A stretch of DNA of 64,000 nt from Allobosea sp. (lineage in GTDB: Bacteria; Pseudomonadota; Alphaproteobacteria; Rhizobiales; Beijerinckiaceae), in contig JAAEQB010000009.1 of NCBI GenBank assembly GCA_024231975.1, forward strand, positions 124,001-188,000, given 5' to 3'. Below are positions 51,858-60,630 of this stretch, piece after piece (the first letter of the stretch is position 1; each line of letters starts with the position of its first letter). The notes below the pieces were generated by a model. That model saw nothing but the letters and a program-made list of their open reading frames with translations, searched no databases and had not been told where the DNA came from. Made by a program: the position numbers and the translations under genes.

Positions 51858-53333
51858 ATGCTCGTCCTCGAAGCGGACCATGTCCTGCGCGATGCCGCCT
51901 CGCCCGCGATTGCGGGCGGGGCGGTGGCCGTGCGAGACGGCCTCGTCGTCGCCTGCGGGACCGCGGCGCAGATCCGCGCTGCCCATCCCGAAGCCGAGAC
52001 GCTCTCGCTCGGCCATGCCTGCCTGATGCCAGGCTTCGTCAACGCGCATCAGCACGGGCGGGGCCTCAGCCAGGTCCAGCTCGGCTTCCCCGATGACAGC
52101 CTGGAGCCCTGGATCGCCCGCCGGCGCGGGCGCGGCGTGCCGGATGTCTATGCCCTGACCCGGCTCGCGGCGCTGCAGATGATCGAGAACGGCGTGACGG
52201 CGACGCTGCACGCCAACTATTCCTATGGCTCGGGCGACTATGAGGCAGAGCTGCGGGCTTCGATCCGGGCCTATGACGAGGCCGGCCTGCGCGCGACGAT
52301 CTGCGTCGGCTATGCCGACAGCGGCGGCCTGGTCTACCCGCCGGCGGACGAGCCGGCGTTCCTCGCCTCTCTGCCGCCGGATGTGCGGGCCCTCATTGCG
52401 GCGGGCAAGCCCGGCTATCTGCCGCTGGCCGGGACGATCGACCTGATGGCGCGGCTTCGCGCCGACTATGCCGGGCATCCGCGGCTCGCCTTCGCCTATG
52501 GGCCGGCCGGGCCGCAATGGGTGAGCGACGAAGCCTGGCGGGCACTCGCGGCCGATGCGCGGAAGCATGGGCTCGGCCTGCATTTCCATTTGCTGGAATC
52601 GCCGGCGCAGGCCGCCTGCGCGCGCGCCCTCTATCCCGAAGGCGTGCTTGCACGGCTCGAACGCCTTGGCGTCTTCGAGACCCGTGCGAGCGCCGCGCAT
52701 GTCGTGCATGCGAGCGCGCGCGACATCGCCGAGGCGGCGCGGCTTGGCCTACGGATCGTCATCAATCCCGGTTCCAATATGCGCCTCGGCAACGGCGCTC
52801 CGCCCGTCGCCGCGCTGATGGAGGCCGGGATTCGCTTCGGCCTCGGTACCGATAATTGCGCGCTCGACGACAACGAGGATTATCTGTCGGAACTGAGGCT
52901 CGGGCGCCTTCTCGGGCGCAGCGCGACGGCTCCCGCCGGCGATCAACTGCGCACCTCCATCGCCGCCGCGACGGAATGGGGAGCGGATGCCGCCTTCCTC
53001 GCGGACACCGGGCGCATCCGCGACGGCTTCAAGGCCGATCTGGTCGCGATCGATCTGGCCGGCTCGGAAGGCGCCTATCTCGATCCGCAGATGCCGATGC
53101 TCGAAGCCATGCTGGCGCGGGCCAGCGGCCGCGACGTCCTCATGACCATGGTCGGCGGCCGCATCCTGCATCGGCGCGGGGCATCGACGACGGCGGGAGC
53201 CGAAAGCATTCGCGCCGCGGCGAGGCAGACGGCCGCCGAAACGCGGCTCGATGCCGGGACGCGGCAGCTGGCGGGCGAACTCGCCGAAGCCTTACGCCGT
53301 CATTATGCCGCCGTTGCGAACGGCGGGACATGA
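51858..53333 (+). CDS. Amidohydrolase of the ATZ/TRZ type linked to the TRAP transporter
   Basis: A 491-residue amidohydrolase. Metal ligands appear in GFVNAHQHGRGLSQVQLG, LHFHLLESPAQAACA and AAHVVHASARDIAEAARLGL, with the aspartate in FGLGTDNCALDDNEDYL. The C-terminal region ends in a long, alanine/arginine-rich helix. It is the fifth enzyme of this broad type in about 24 kb. Co-transcription with the TRAP genes implies that its substrate enters by that transporter. Confidence 0.88.
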   Translation: MLVLEADHVLRDAASPAIAGGAVAVRDGLVVACGTAAQIRAAHPEAETLSLGHACLMPGFVNAHQHGRGLSQVQLGFPDDSLEPWIARRRGRGVPDVYALTRLAALQMIENGVTATLHANYSYGSGDYEAELRASIRAYDEAGLRATICVGYADSGGLVYPPADEPAFLASLPPDVRALIAAGKPGYLPLAGTIDLMARLRADYAGHPRLAFAYGPAGPQWVSDEAWRALAADARKHGLGLHFHLLESPAQAACARALYPEGVLARLERLGVFETRASAAHVVHASARDIAEAARLGLRIVINPGSNMRLGNGAPPVAALMEAGIRFGLGTDNCALDDNEDYLSELRLGRLLGRSATAPAGDQLRTSIAAATEWGADAAFLADTGRIRDGFKADLVAIDLAGSEGAYLDPQMPMLEAMLARASGRDVLMTMVGGRILHRRGASTTAGAESIRAAARQTAAETRLDAGTRQLAGELAEALRRHYAAVANGGT

Positions 53334-53350
53334 GCGGCTGAAGGCGGCCG

Positions 53351-54244
53351 CTATTGGTGCGGAAGGCGCGCCCGCAGAATCTGCCCGGTCTCGGATTCGG
53401 TCAGGAGCAGGGTCTCGCCGTCCGGCAGAAGCACCGCATTCGTCACAGTCCGGCCAGCACAGGACATGACGCGATACAGCGGCATGCCGAGCGGCGAGAG
53501 CACCCAGGCGCAGCCATGCCCGGGATCGCAGACGACCAGGCGGCCATGGCCATCCACCACCAGCCCGTCCGGGCCGGACAGGCCGCCGGGCAACTGGGCG
53601 AAGACCTGGGTCTTGCCGGCCTGAGCGCCGGGATCGAGCGGCACCCGCCAGATCTGGGCTGCGCGGGTCAGTGCCAGGAAGGCGTGGGTTCCTTCCCGTG
53701 AGACGGCGACGCCGTTCGGGCTCGGCGCATTGGCGATGATCCGGTCGAGACGTCCATCGGACCACAATCGATAGAACCGGCCGCTCGGATCCTGCATGCC
53801 GGTCTGGCCCTGGTCGGTGAACAGGATCGAACCGTCGGGCAGGAGCTGAAGGTCGTTCAGCCCCTTGAAGCCCTCGCTGTTGACCGCGCCGAGGATGGTC
53901 TCGATCGCACCGCTCTGGGGATCGATCGAGAGCAGGCCACGGCGATAATCGGCGACGATCAGCCGGCCGTCCGGAGCGACCTTCATCCCGTTCGGCCAGC
54001 CGTCATAGGCGACGACCAAACGCCATTGCCCCGACGGGGCGATCGCGAAGATCCGTCCGAACGGGATGTCGACGAGATAGAGCGTGCCGTCGGGAGCGAG
54101 GCATGGCCCTTCAATGAAGGAGTCGATCGCCTGCCCGCCCTTGTTTGCGTTGCCCCAGGCGCTGGCACGACGCCCTCGGAACGTTTCGGGCAGGCTGGCG
54201 TGGACCTGTGTCTCGATCGGCTGCGGCGGTGCGAACCAGCTCAT
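53351..54244 (-). CDS. SMP-30/gluconolactonase-like propeller protein
   Basis: A 297-residue six-bladed propeller. Features are FIEGPCLAPDGTLYLVDIP (metal-ligand Glu), YDGWPNGMKVAPDGRLIVAD, LNDLQLLPDGSILFTDQGQT, SPNGVAVSREG and DGLVVDGHGRLVVCD. ATG 54244 has GGGAG about 7 nt upstream; ATG 54262 is an alternative. No signal peptide is evident. It is the last gene of the Tct/CoA-transferase operon and may open a lactone feeding that pathway. Confidence 0.87.
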   Translation of the reverse strand: MSWFAPPQPIETQVHASLPETFRGRRASAWGNANKGGQAIDSFIEGPCLAPDGTLYLVDIPFGRIFAIAPSGQWRLVVAYDGWPNGMKVAPDGRLIVADYRRGLLSIDPQSGAIETILGAVNSEGFKGLNDLQLLPDGSILFTDQGQTGMQDPSGRFYRLWSDGRLDRIIANAPSPNGVAVSREGTHAFLALTRAAQIWRVPLDPGAQAGKTQVFAQLPGGLSGPDGLVVDGHGRLVVCDPGHGCAWVLSPLGMPLYRVMSCAGRTVTNAVLLPDGETLLLTESETGQILRARLPHQ

Positions 54245-54282
54245 CGATGAACTCCCATGCAAGGTGGCGGCTCGTCGAGGCG

Positions 54283-55275
54283 CTACTGCACCTGCGCCGC
54301 ACGAACGATCTCGCCCCAGCTCTTGAGCTCGCTCGCGATGAACCTGCTGAAATCATCCGGCGAGCCCGGTTGCAGGAAGCCGCCCTGCTCGGTGATCCGC
54401 TTGGCGACGCCTGGATTACGCGTCGCCTGGACGGCGAGCTGGTTGAGGCGGGTGACGACCGGCTCCGGCGTTCCGGCCGGGGCGAGCAGGCCGAACCATT
54501 GCGAGGAGACGAAGTCCCTGACGCCGGCCTCGACCAGGGTCGGCACCTGCGCCGCGATCGGCAGCCGCTCGGCGCCGCTGGTCGCGATCAGCCTGAGCTG
54601 CCCGCCCTCGATGAAGGAGAGCGCGGTCGGCGCTGCGGTGAACAGCATCTGGATCTGCCCGGCGACGACGTCCTGGAGCGCGGCGGCTGCGCCGCGATAA
54701 GGCACGTGCTGCAGGGTGGTGCCGGTCTTCAGCCGGAGCTGCTCGCCCTGGAGATGCGGAACGGTGCCGTTGCCGCCCGAGCCGAAATTCAGCTTGCCGG
54801 GGTTCTGTTTGGCATAGGCGATCAGCTCGGCGACGGTCTTGGCCGGCACGCTCGGATGCACGACGAGGACCGAAGGGAAGGTCGCGATCAGGCAAACCGG
54901 GCTGAACATCTTCAAGGGATCGATCCCGGCCGCCGGCGTCAGAGTCGGCGTCACCGCCATGGTCGAATCGCCGAGCAGCACCGTGTAGCCGTCGGGCTTG
55001 GCGCCCGCGACGTCCTTCATGCCGATGCCGCCGGCCGCGCCCGTCTTGTTCTCGACGAAGAAGCGATGGCCGTTCGTCTGTTCGCTCATCGCCTCGGCGA
55101 TGAGGCGTCCGACGAAATCGGTGGTGCCACCGGCGGCATATGGGACGACCATCCTGATATTGGCTGACGGATAGGCTTGCGCGAGGGCCGGGTCGGACAG
55201 TCGGCAAAGGCCGAGCGAAGCGGCGGATGCTCCGAGCGAAGCGCGCAGGAGCGAGCGGCGAGAAAGCTGCGTCAT
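54283..55275 (-). CDS. Tct/Bug-family binding protein (second copy, Tat-exported)
   Basis: A 330-residue Bug-family protein with a twin-arginine signal (LSRRSLLRASLGASAASLG) and cleavage near ALAQAYP. The pattern NIRMVVPYAAGGTTDFVGRL, DGYTVLLGDSTMAVTPTL, VPYRGAAAALQDVVAGQIQM is typical. A second binding protein, encoded at 59439-60419, belongs to the same operon, so two ligands, or two forms of one, may share a TctAB permease. Confidence 0.92.
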   Translation of the reverse strand: MTQLSRRSLLRASLGASAASLGLCRLSDPALAQAYPSANIRMVVPYAAGGTTDFVGRLIAEAMSEQTNGHRFFVENKTGAAGGIGMKDVAGAKPDGYTVLLGDSTMAVTPTLTPAAGIDPLKMFSPVCLIATFPSVLVVHPSVPAKTVAELIAYAKQNPGKLNFGSGGNGTVPHLQGEQLRLKTGTTLQHVPYRGAAAALQDVVAGQIQMLFTAAPTALSFIEGGQLRLIATSGAERLPIAAQVPTLVEAGVRDFVSSQWFGLLAPAGTPEPVVTRLNQLAVQATRNPGVAKRITEQGGFLQPGSPDDFSRFIASELKSWGEIVRAAQVQ

Positions 55276-55302
55276 GATGGTCTCCCCCGAGACGGATGCT
55301 GG

Positions 55303-56166
55303 TTATTGGTCTGAAGGCGATGGCTGCGCGGCTTGCGCTTCGGGCAGCCGTCGTTCCGGAGCGCCGCGATAGGCCCAGAGCCATTCGCGCGGCAGCGGGC
55401 CCTTGTTGCGGTCCGGCTGCTGCGACTGCTCCCAGGCATGGGCGAGGATCCCGACCGAGCGTGAGAGAACGAACAGGCCGCGCGTCAGCGGCGGCGGGAA
55501 GCCGAGCTCGCCATAGATCACGGCGGTGGCGCCATCGATGTTGAGCGGGATGCGCTTGCCCTTGGCGCGCGCGACGGCGGCCTCGACCGCCTCGGCGATA
55601 TCCGCGAAGCGGCCTCCCACTGTCCCCTGGTGGGCCGCTTCGCGCACCAACGCCAGCAGTCGCGGCGCGCGCGGATCGAGCGGGTGGAAGCGGTGGCCGA
55701 GGCCCGGCACATAGCCGCTCTCGGCGAGGAAGCGGGTGACGCGCTCCTCGACGGCGCTCTCCAGCGATTCTCCTCTGTCCATCGCTGCCGCGATCTCACC
55801 AAAGAAGCCCACCGCCTGCTCGCCGGCGCCGCCATGCACGTCACCGAGCACGTTGATGGCCGAAGCCATGGCGCTGTTGATGCCGACGCCGCAGGTGGCG
55901 GCCATGCGAGCGATCGCGATCGAGGGCGCCTGCGGCCCGTGATCGACCGCAGCCCCCAGCGCCGCGCCGAGCAGCTCGGCCTGCGCCTCGCTCGGCAGTT
56001 CGCCGCGCAGCATCAGCCAGATCATCGCGGGGAAGCTGACCCGGCCGATCAGGTCCTCGATCGGGTAGCCGCGCAACCGGATCAGGCCGGGCCGCATCTC
56101 GATGATCCCGGTCGACCACCATTCCTCGCCGCGTTCGCGGCCTTCCTTGCGCGTGCCCTCGCTCAT
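55303..56166 (-). CDS. Citrate-synthase-fold protein (citryl-CoA lyase-like)
   Basis: A 287-residue protein, shorter than citrate synthase (about 430), as in citryl-CoA lyase-type proteins. Catalytic residues are visible as DVHGGAGEQAVGF (His), PGLGHRFHPLDPRAPRLL (His) and PLNIDGATAVIYGELG (Asp). The N-terminal TGIIEMRPGLIRLRGYPIED is typical of these short forms. ATG 56166 overlaps the CoA-transferase gene (ATGA). The pair suggests CoA activation of a tricarboxylate-like acid followed by cleavage to acetyl- or another acyl-CoA and an oxoacid. Confidence 0.85.
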   Translation of the reverse strand: MSEGTRKEGRERGEEWWSTGIIEMRPGLIRLRGYPIEDLIGRVSFPAMIWLMLRGELPSEAQAELLGAALGAAVDHGPQAPSIAIARMAATCGVGINSAMASAINVLGDVHGGAGEQAVGFFGEIAAAMDRGESLESAVEERVTRFLAESGYVPGLGHRFHPLDPRAPRLLALVREAAHQGTVGGRFADIAEAVEAAVARAKGKRIPLNIDGATAVIYGELGFPPPLTRGLFVLSRSVGILAHAWEQSQQPDRNKGPLPREWLWAYRGAPERRLPEAQAAQPSPSDQ

Positions 56167-57344
56167 GCCTGCCTCCTCGTGCCGCGCTGTTGGCGTGCTG
56201 CCGTCAGGATCTCTTCGCTGTGCTCGCCGAGTTTGGGCGGCGGCTGCATCGGCCGCGGCGCCTCGCCATCGACGAGGAAACCGCCGCGGATCACGGTCAG
56301 CGGCCCGGTTCCGGCGCCGGTCTCGAAGCGGGTGGTCATGTTGCGGGAGGTCACCTGCGGTTCCTGGAGGACCTGAGGAATGGTCAGCACGCGCCCTGCC
56401 GGCACGCCGGCCCGGTTGAGGCGGTCCTCCCAATCCGCGGCCGGTGCCGCTGCCAGCGCCGCCTCGATCAGGACTTTCAGCTCGCCGCGATGGTGCTTGC
56501 GGGCCTCGCGTTCGCTGAAGCGTGGGTCGCTCGCGAGATCGGGCTGCCCGATGACGCCACAGAGCGTGACGAACTGCTCCTGCTTGTTGGCGGCGATGTT
56601 GAGCAGCCCGTCGCCAGTCTCGAAGGCGCCGGAGGGCGCCGCCGTCATGTTCTCGTTGCCCATGGCGCGGGGCTCGACGCCGGCCGTCAGATAGTTCGAC
56701 ACCGGCCAGCCGAGCGCGCTGAGCGTGCATTCGAGCATGGAGACGTCGAGGAAAGCGCCTTCGCCGGTGTTGGCGCGGCGCAGCAGCGCCGAGACGACGG
56801 CGAAGGCGCCGAACAGGCCGCCCAGCGTGTCGCAGACGGGATAGCCGACCCGCAGGGGCGCGGTCTCCGGCGTGCCGGTGATGCTCATCACCCCGGAGAG
56901 GCCCTGGATGATCTGGTCATAGGCGGGATTGTCCCGCATCGGCCCGGTCTGGCCGAAGCCGGAGATCGCGCAATAGACCAGGTCCGGGCGGATCGCCCGC
57001 AGGCTCTCATAGCCGAGTCCGAGGCGCTCCATCACGCCCGGCCGGAAGTTTTCGACGAGGGCGTCGGCTGTGGCGACGAGATCGCGGAACTGCGCCCGGC
57101 CGTCCTCGCTCTTGAGGTCGACCACGACGGAGCGCTTGCCGGCGTTCTGGGCCAGAAAGGAAGTGCCCATCGCCGCCTTGTTGAGCTCGGGTGAAGCGCC
57201 GAGCTGACGGGCGAGGTCGCCGCCATTGGGCGCCTCGACCTTGATCACGTCAGCCCCGAGCAGAGCGAGCTGATAGCCGCAATAGGGGCCGGCCAGCACA
57301 TTGGTCAGGTCGAGGATACGCAGGCCTTGAAGGAGTTGGGTCAT
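56163..57344 (-). CDS. CaiB/BaiF-type (class III) CoA-transferase
   Basis: A 393-residue class III CoA-transferase. ILDLTNVLAGPYCGYQLALL, GADVIKVEAPNGGDLARQLG and FLAQNAGKRSVVVDLKSEDG define the family. The catalytic aspartate region is VSMLECTLSALGWP. It moves CoA between organic acids with no ATP use. It lies between tctA and the citrate-synthase-fold gene, so it presumably activates the acid imported by the Tct system. Confidence 0.92.
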   Translation of the reverse strand: MTQLLQGLRILDLTNVLAGPYCGYQLALLGADVIKVEAPNGGDLARQLGASPELNKAAMGTSFLAQNAGKRSVVVDLKSEDGRAQFRDLVATADALVENFRPGVMERLGLGYESLRAIRPDLVYCAISGFGQTGPMRDNPAYDQIIQGLSGVMSITGTPETAPLRVGYPVCDTLGGLFGAFAVVSALLRRANTGEGAFLDVSMLECTLSALGWPVSNYLTAGVEPRAMGNENMTAAPSGAFETGDGLLNIAANKQEQFVTLCGVIGQPDLASDPRFSEREARKHHRGELKVLIEAALAAAPAADWEDRLNRAGVPAGRVLTIPQVLQEPQVTSRNMTTRFETGAGTGPLTVIRGGFLVDGEAPRPMQPPPKLGEHSEEILTAARQQRGTRRQA

Positions 57345-57359
57345 CTTGTGTCTCGCTTC

Positions 57360-58883
57360 TCAGGCATCGCCGGGGACATGCTCGGGGCGCGGTCCGCGCC
57401 AGGCGCGGATCAGCTGGTAGAGCCGCGGACCGAACAGCGCGGCGAAGGCGAGCGCCAGCAGCACGGCCGAGAGCGGATGGGTGAACAGCACCGTCCAGTC
57501 GCCGTTCGAGATCGTCATCGCCCGGCGGAACTCGGTCTCGGCCATTGGTCCGAGGATCATCCCGATCACGACCGGGGCGGTCGGGAAGTCGAAGCGGCGC
57601 ATCAGGAAACCGACACCGCCGAGGACGTAGAGCAGGATGAGGTCGATCGGCGATTGCGAGATGCCGTAGGTGCCGACCGTCGCGAACACCAGGATGCCGG
57701 CATAGAGCTGCGGCGCCGGGATCTTCAGGATCCGGACCCAGAGCCCGACCAGCGGCAGGTTGAGGACGACGAGCAGGACGTTGGCGACATAGAGGCTGGC
57801 GATCAGGCCCCAGACCAGCGCGGGCTGGGTGTCGAGCAACAGCGGCCCGGGCTGGATGCCGTAGCTCTGGAAGGCCGAGAGCATGATCGCGGCGGTCGCG
57901 GAGGTCGGCAGGCCGAGCGTCAGCATCGGCACGAGGACGCCGGCGGCGGAGGCGTTGTTGGCGGCCTCGGGGCCGGCGACGCCTTCGATCGCGCCGACCG
58001 TGCCGAACTCCTCCGGCTTCTTCGCCAACCGCTTCTCGAGGACATAGGACAGGAAGGTCGGGATCTCGGCTCCGCCGGCCGGCATGGCGCCGATCGGGAA
58101 ACCGATCGCCGTGCCGCGCAGCCAGGGCTTCCACGAGCGCGCCCACTCCTCACGGGTCATGTAGAGTGAGCCGCGCAGGGGAACGATCTCGTCCTTGCCG
58201 GCATGGCGCCGGGCGGCGACGTAGAGTGTCTCGCCGACCGCGAACAGGCCGACCGCGACGACGATGACATTGGTGCCGTCGAGCAGTTCGGTCAGGCCGA
58301 AGGTGAAGCGCGGCTGCCCGGTCTGCAGATCGATGCCGATCATGCCGAGATAGAAACCGAGGAACAGGCTGGCGAGGCCGCGGACGGCGGAGGAGCCGAG
58401 CACGGCCGAGACCGTGACGAAGGCGAGCACCATCAGCGAGAAGTATTCGGCCGGACCGAACAGCAGGGCCAGGCTGACGACGATCGGCGCCAGGAAGGTG
58501 ACGCCCATGGTGCCAATCGTGCCGGCGACGAAGGAGCCGATCGCCGAGGTCGCGAGCGCGGCGCCGGCCCGGCCCGAGCGGGCCATCTTGTTGCCTTCGA
58601 GGGCGGTGACGATCGTCGCGCTCTCACCCGGCGTATTCAGCAGGATCGAGGTGGTCGAGCCGCCATACATTGCGCCGTAATAGATGCCGGCGAAGAGGAT
58701 GAAGGCCGCTTCGGGCGCGACCTGGAAGGTGATGGGCAGCAGCAGCGCGATGGTGAGCGCAGGCCCCAGGCCCGGCAGCACGCCGATGGCGGTGCCGAGC
58801 GTGGTGCCGACCAGGCACCAGAGCAGGTTGTTCGGCGAGAAGGCGACCGAGAAGCCGTTTGCAAGCTGGGCGAGCGTGTCCAT
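57360..58883 (-). CDS. tctA: Tripartite tricarboxylate transporter, large membrane subunit TctA (second system)
   Basis: A 507-residue TctA with GVLPGLGPALTIALLLPITF, IYYGAMYGGSTTSILLNTPG, EGVAGPEAANNASAAGVLVP and a C-terminal GMILGPMAETEFRRAM. It is paralogous to the copy at 14677-16182. Here it is preceded by tctB and tctC and followed by the CoA-transferase gene, which points to a carboxylic-acid substrate. Confidence 0.94.
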   Translation of the reverse strand: MDTLAQLANGFSVAFSPNNLLWCLVGTTLGTAIGVLPGLGPALTIALLLPITFQVAPEAAFILFAGIYYGAMYGGSTTSILLNTPGESATIVTALEGNKMARSGRAGAALATSAIGSFVAGTIGTMGVTFLAPIVVSLALLFGPAEYFSLMVLAFVTVSAVLGSSAVRGLASLFLGFYLGMIGIDLQTGQPRFTFGLTELLDGTNVIVVAVGLFAVGETLYVAARRHAGKDEIVPLRGSLYMTREEWARSWKPWLRGTAIGFPIGAMPAGGAEIPTFLSYVLEKRLAKKPEEFGTVGAIEGVAGPEAANNASAAGVLVPMLTLGLPTSATAAIMLSAFQSYGIQPGPLLLDTQPALVWGLIASLYVANVLLVVLNLPLVGLWVRILKIPAPQLYAGILVFATVGTYGISQSPIDLILLYVLGGVGFLMRRFDFPTAPVVIGMILGPMAETEFRRAMTISNGDWTVLFTHPLSAVLLALAFAALFGPRLYQLIRAWRGPRPEHVPGDA

Positions 58884-58887
58884 GATC

Positions 58888-59394
58888 TCAGCCTCCCAAC
58901 AGGCTCTCGATCAGGCCGGCGCCGATGTTGACGCCGAGCGCCTTGGCGAAGCCGAAATAGGCGGCGAGCGCGAGAACGAGCCCGATCAGCGCATCGCGCA
59001 GCGGCCTGCGGCTACCGAAGCCATGGGCGACAAGCACGAACATCGCCGTCGATGCGGCCGAGAAACCGAGCGGGCCGATCAGCGCGACATTGGCGACGAG
59101 CCCGGCGGCGACGAAGGCAGCAGCCTTCCAGTCGAGTTCGACCTCCTTCTCCTCGGCCTGCTGCCAGCCGCCGCGGGCGGCCTGACCCAGGAGCAGGACG
59201 GCGAAGACAGCAAGGCCCGCGCTGGTGATGTAGGGGAAGACCCGTGGGCCGACCTGGGCATACATCGGCGAGACCGGGATCGTGAGCGTCTGCCAGAGGG
59301 TGAGGCCGGAGAAGAGCAGCAGCCCGAGCCCGATCAGGGCTTCTGCCGGAGCAAGGCGCGCGCGGGGGTGCTGCCGCGAATGAGCGTCAGTCAT
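58888..59394 (-). CDS. tctB: Tripartite tricarboxylate transporter, small membrane subunit TctB (second system)
   Basis: A 168-residue protein with four helices. IGLGLLLFSGLTLWQTLTIP, QVGPRVFPYITSAGLAVFAV and GPLGFSAASTAMFVLVAHGF follow the TctB pattern. ATG 59394 is preceded by AAGGACA. It lies between tctC and tctA. Confidence 0.9.
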   Translation of the reverse strand: MTDAHSRQHPRARLAPAEALIGLGLLLFSGLTLWQTLTIPVSPMYAQVGPRVFPYITSAGLAVFAVLLLGQAARGGWQQAEEKEVELDWKAAAFVAAGLVANVALIGPLGFSAASTAMFVLVAHGFGSRRPLRDALIGLVLALAAYFGFAKALGVNIGAGLIESLLGG

Positions 59395-59438
59395 CACGGA
59401 TGTCCTTGAATGGGATTGTCGGGAGTGAGACCCGGTGA

Positions 59439-60419
59439 TCAGGCGGCCAGGCCGAGATCCCTGAGGATCGTCTCGATCCGCGCCGTCTCCTCCTGCAGGA
59501 AGCCGGCATAGGCGTCGCCGGTCAGCAGGATCGGCGTCCAGTCGCGTTTCCTGACTTCGTCGAGCCAGGCCGGGCTGCCGGCCATTGTCTCGATCAGCGT
59601 GATCATCGTCGCCCGCTGGTCGGCGCTGACATTCGGCGGGGCGAAGACTCCGCGCCAGTTGAAGAGCTCGACCTCGATGCCCTGCTCCTTCAGCGTCGGC
59701 GCCTCGATGCCGGGCTGGCGCTTGTCGGAGGAGATGGCGAGGAGGCGCAGCTTGCCGGCCTTCACCTGCTCCGAGAACTCGCCATAGCCCGAAATGCCGG
59801 CCGCGACCTGGTTGCCCAGCAGCGCCGCCACCGCCTGGCCGCCACCGGCATAGGGGACATAGGAGAGCTTGGCTGGCGCGACGCCGACCGACTTTGCCAT
59901 CAGTCCGAGCAGGATGTGGTCGGAGCCGCCGGCCGAGCCGCCGCAGACCGGGACCTTGGCCGGATCGGCCTTGAGCGCCTCGACGAAATCCTTGGCCGTC
60001 TTGAAGGGCGAGGCTGCCGGCACGACGAGGGCGAGGAACTCGCCGGTCAGCCTTGCGATCGGCGTGGTCTGGGAGAGCTTCACCGGCGCCCTGTTGGCGA
60101 TGATGGCGCCGACCATGACCATGCCGGAGACCATCAGGGCGTTGGGGCGGCCCTTCCACTGATTGGTGAACTGCGGCAGGCCGACCGTGCCGCCGGCGCC
60201 GCCGACATTGGTGATCTGGGCGCCGGTGATCAGCTTCTCCGTCCGGAGCACCTGCTCCATCGTGCGGGCGGTCTGGTCCCAACCGCCGCCGGGCGCCGCC
60301 GGCACGAATAGCTGGAGCTGGATGGGGCTCTGTGCGAGCGCCGGGCCGATCGGCCACTGCGTGTGCGCGGCGGTGCCTGCGGCAAGCGAACCCAACAGGA
60401 CATGACGACGAGTCAGCAT
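59439..60419 (-). CDS. tctC: Tct/Bug-family binding protein (first of the operon)
   Basis: A 326-residue TctC protein. MLTRRHVLLGSLAAGTAAHT is a Tat-type signal. The mature protein shows IQLQLFVPAAPGGGWDQTAR, GAGGTVGLPQFTNQWKG and VPYAGGGQAVAALLGNQVAA. The wording AAPGGGWDQT groups it with TctC proper rather than generic Bug proteins. It opens the operon and is divergent from the IclR gene. Confidence 0.93.
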   Translation of the reverse strand: MLTRRHVLLGSLAAGTAAHTQWPIGPALAQSPIQLQLFVPAAPGGGWDQTARTMEQVLRTEKLITGAQITNVGGAGGTVGLPQFTNQWKGRPNALMVSGMVMVGAIIANRAPVKLSQTTPIARLTGEFLALVVPAASPFKTAKDFVEALKADPAKVPVCGGSAGGSDHILLGLMAKSVGVAPAKLSYVPYAGGGQAVAALLGNQVAAGISGYGEFSEQVKAGKLRLLAISSDKRQPGIEAPTLKEQGIEVELFNWRGVFAPPNVSADQRATMITLIETMAGSPAWLDEVRKRDWTPILLTGDAYAGFLQEETARIETILRDLGLAA

Positions 60420-60537
60420 CGGTTCCCTCCATGGTTCGATGCCGCGCTAACGGCATCTTCAAGGATCGGGCCGGCGAGCTGATCGCTCGTTCTCATCATG
60501 CGGCCTGACCGAGCGCGCTTTTGCCAGTGCTGTAATG

Positions 60538-60552
60538 TTCTGTCAATCAGAA
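60538..60552. promoter_or_regulatory. Probable IclR operator 1 (TTCTG-TCAAT-CAGAA)
   Basis: An inverted repeat with five-base arms and a five-base centre. Together with the copy 20 bp away it lies between the divergent tctC and IclR genes. Confidence 0.7.
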
Positions 60553-60557
60553 TATCA

Positions 60558-60572
60558 TTCTGTCTAACAGAA
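60558..60572. promoter_or_regulatory. Probable IclR operator 2 (TTCTG-TCTAA-CAGAA)
   Basis: The same inverted repeat as operator 1, shifted by exactly 20 bp (two helical turns), so both are on one face of the DNA. The pair suits binding by an IclR dimer of dimers. Confidence 0.7.
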
Positions 60573-60630
60573 CGATCTGGACGAGGCCGGCCTGATCCGA
60601 TATCGATCTGGCGAGGCGAGGGCGGTCGGT

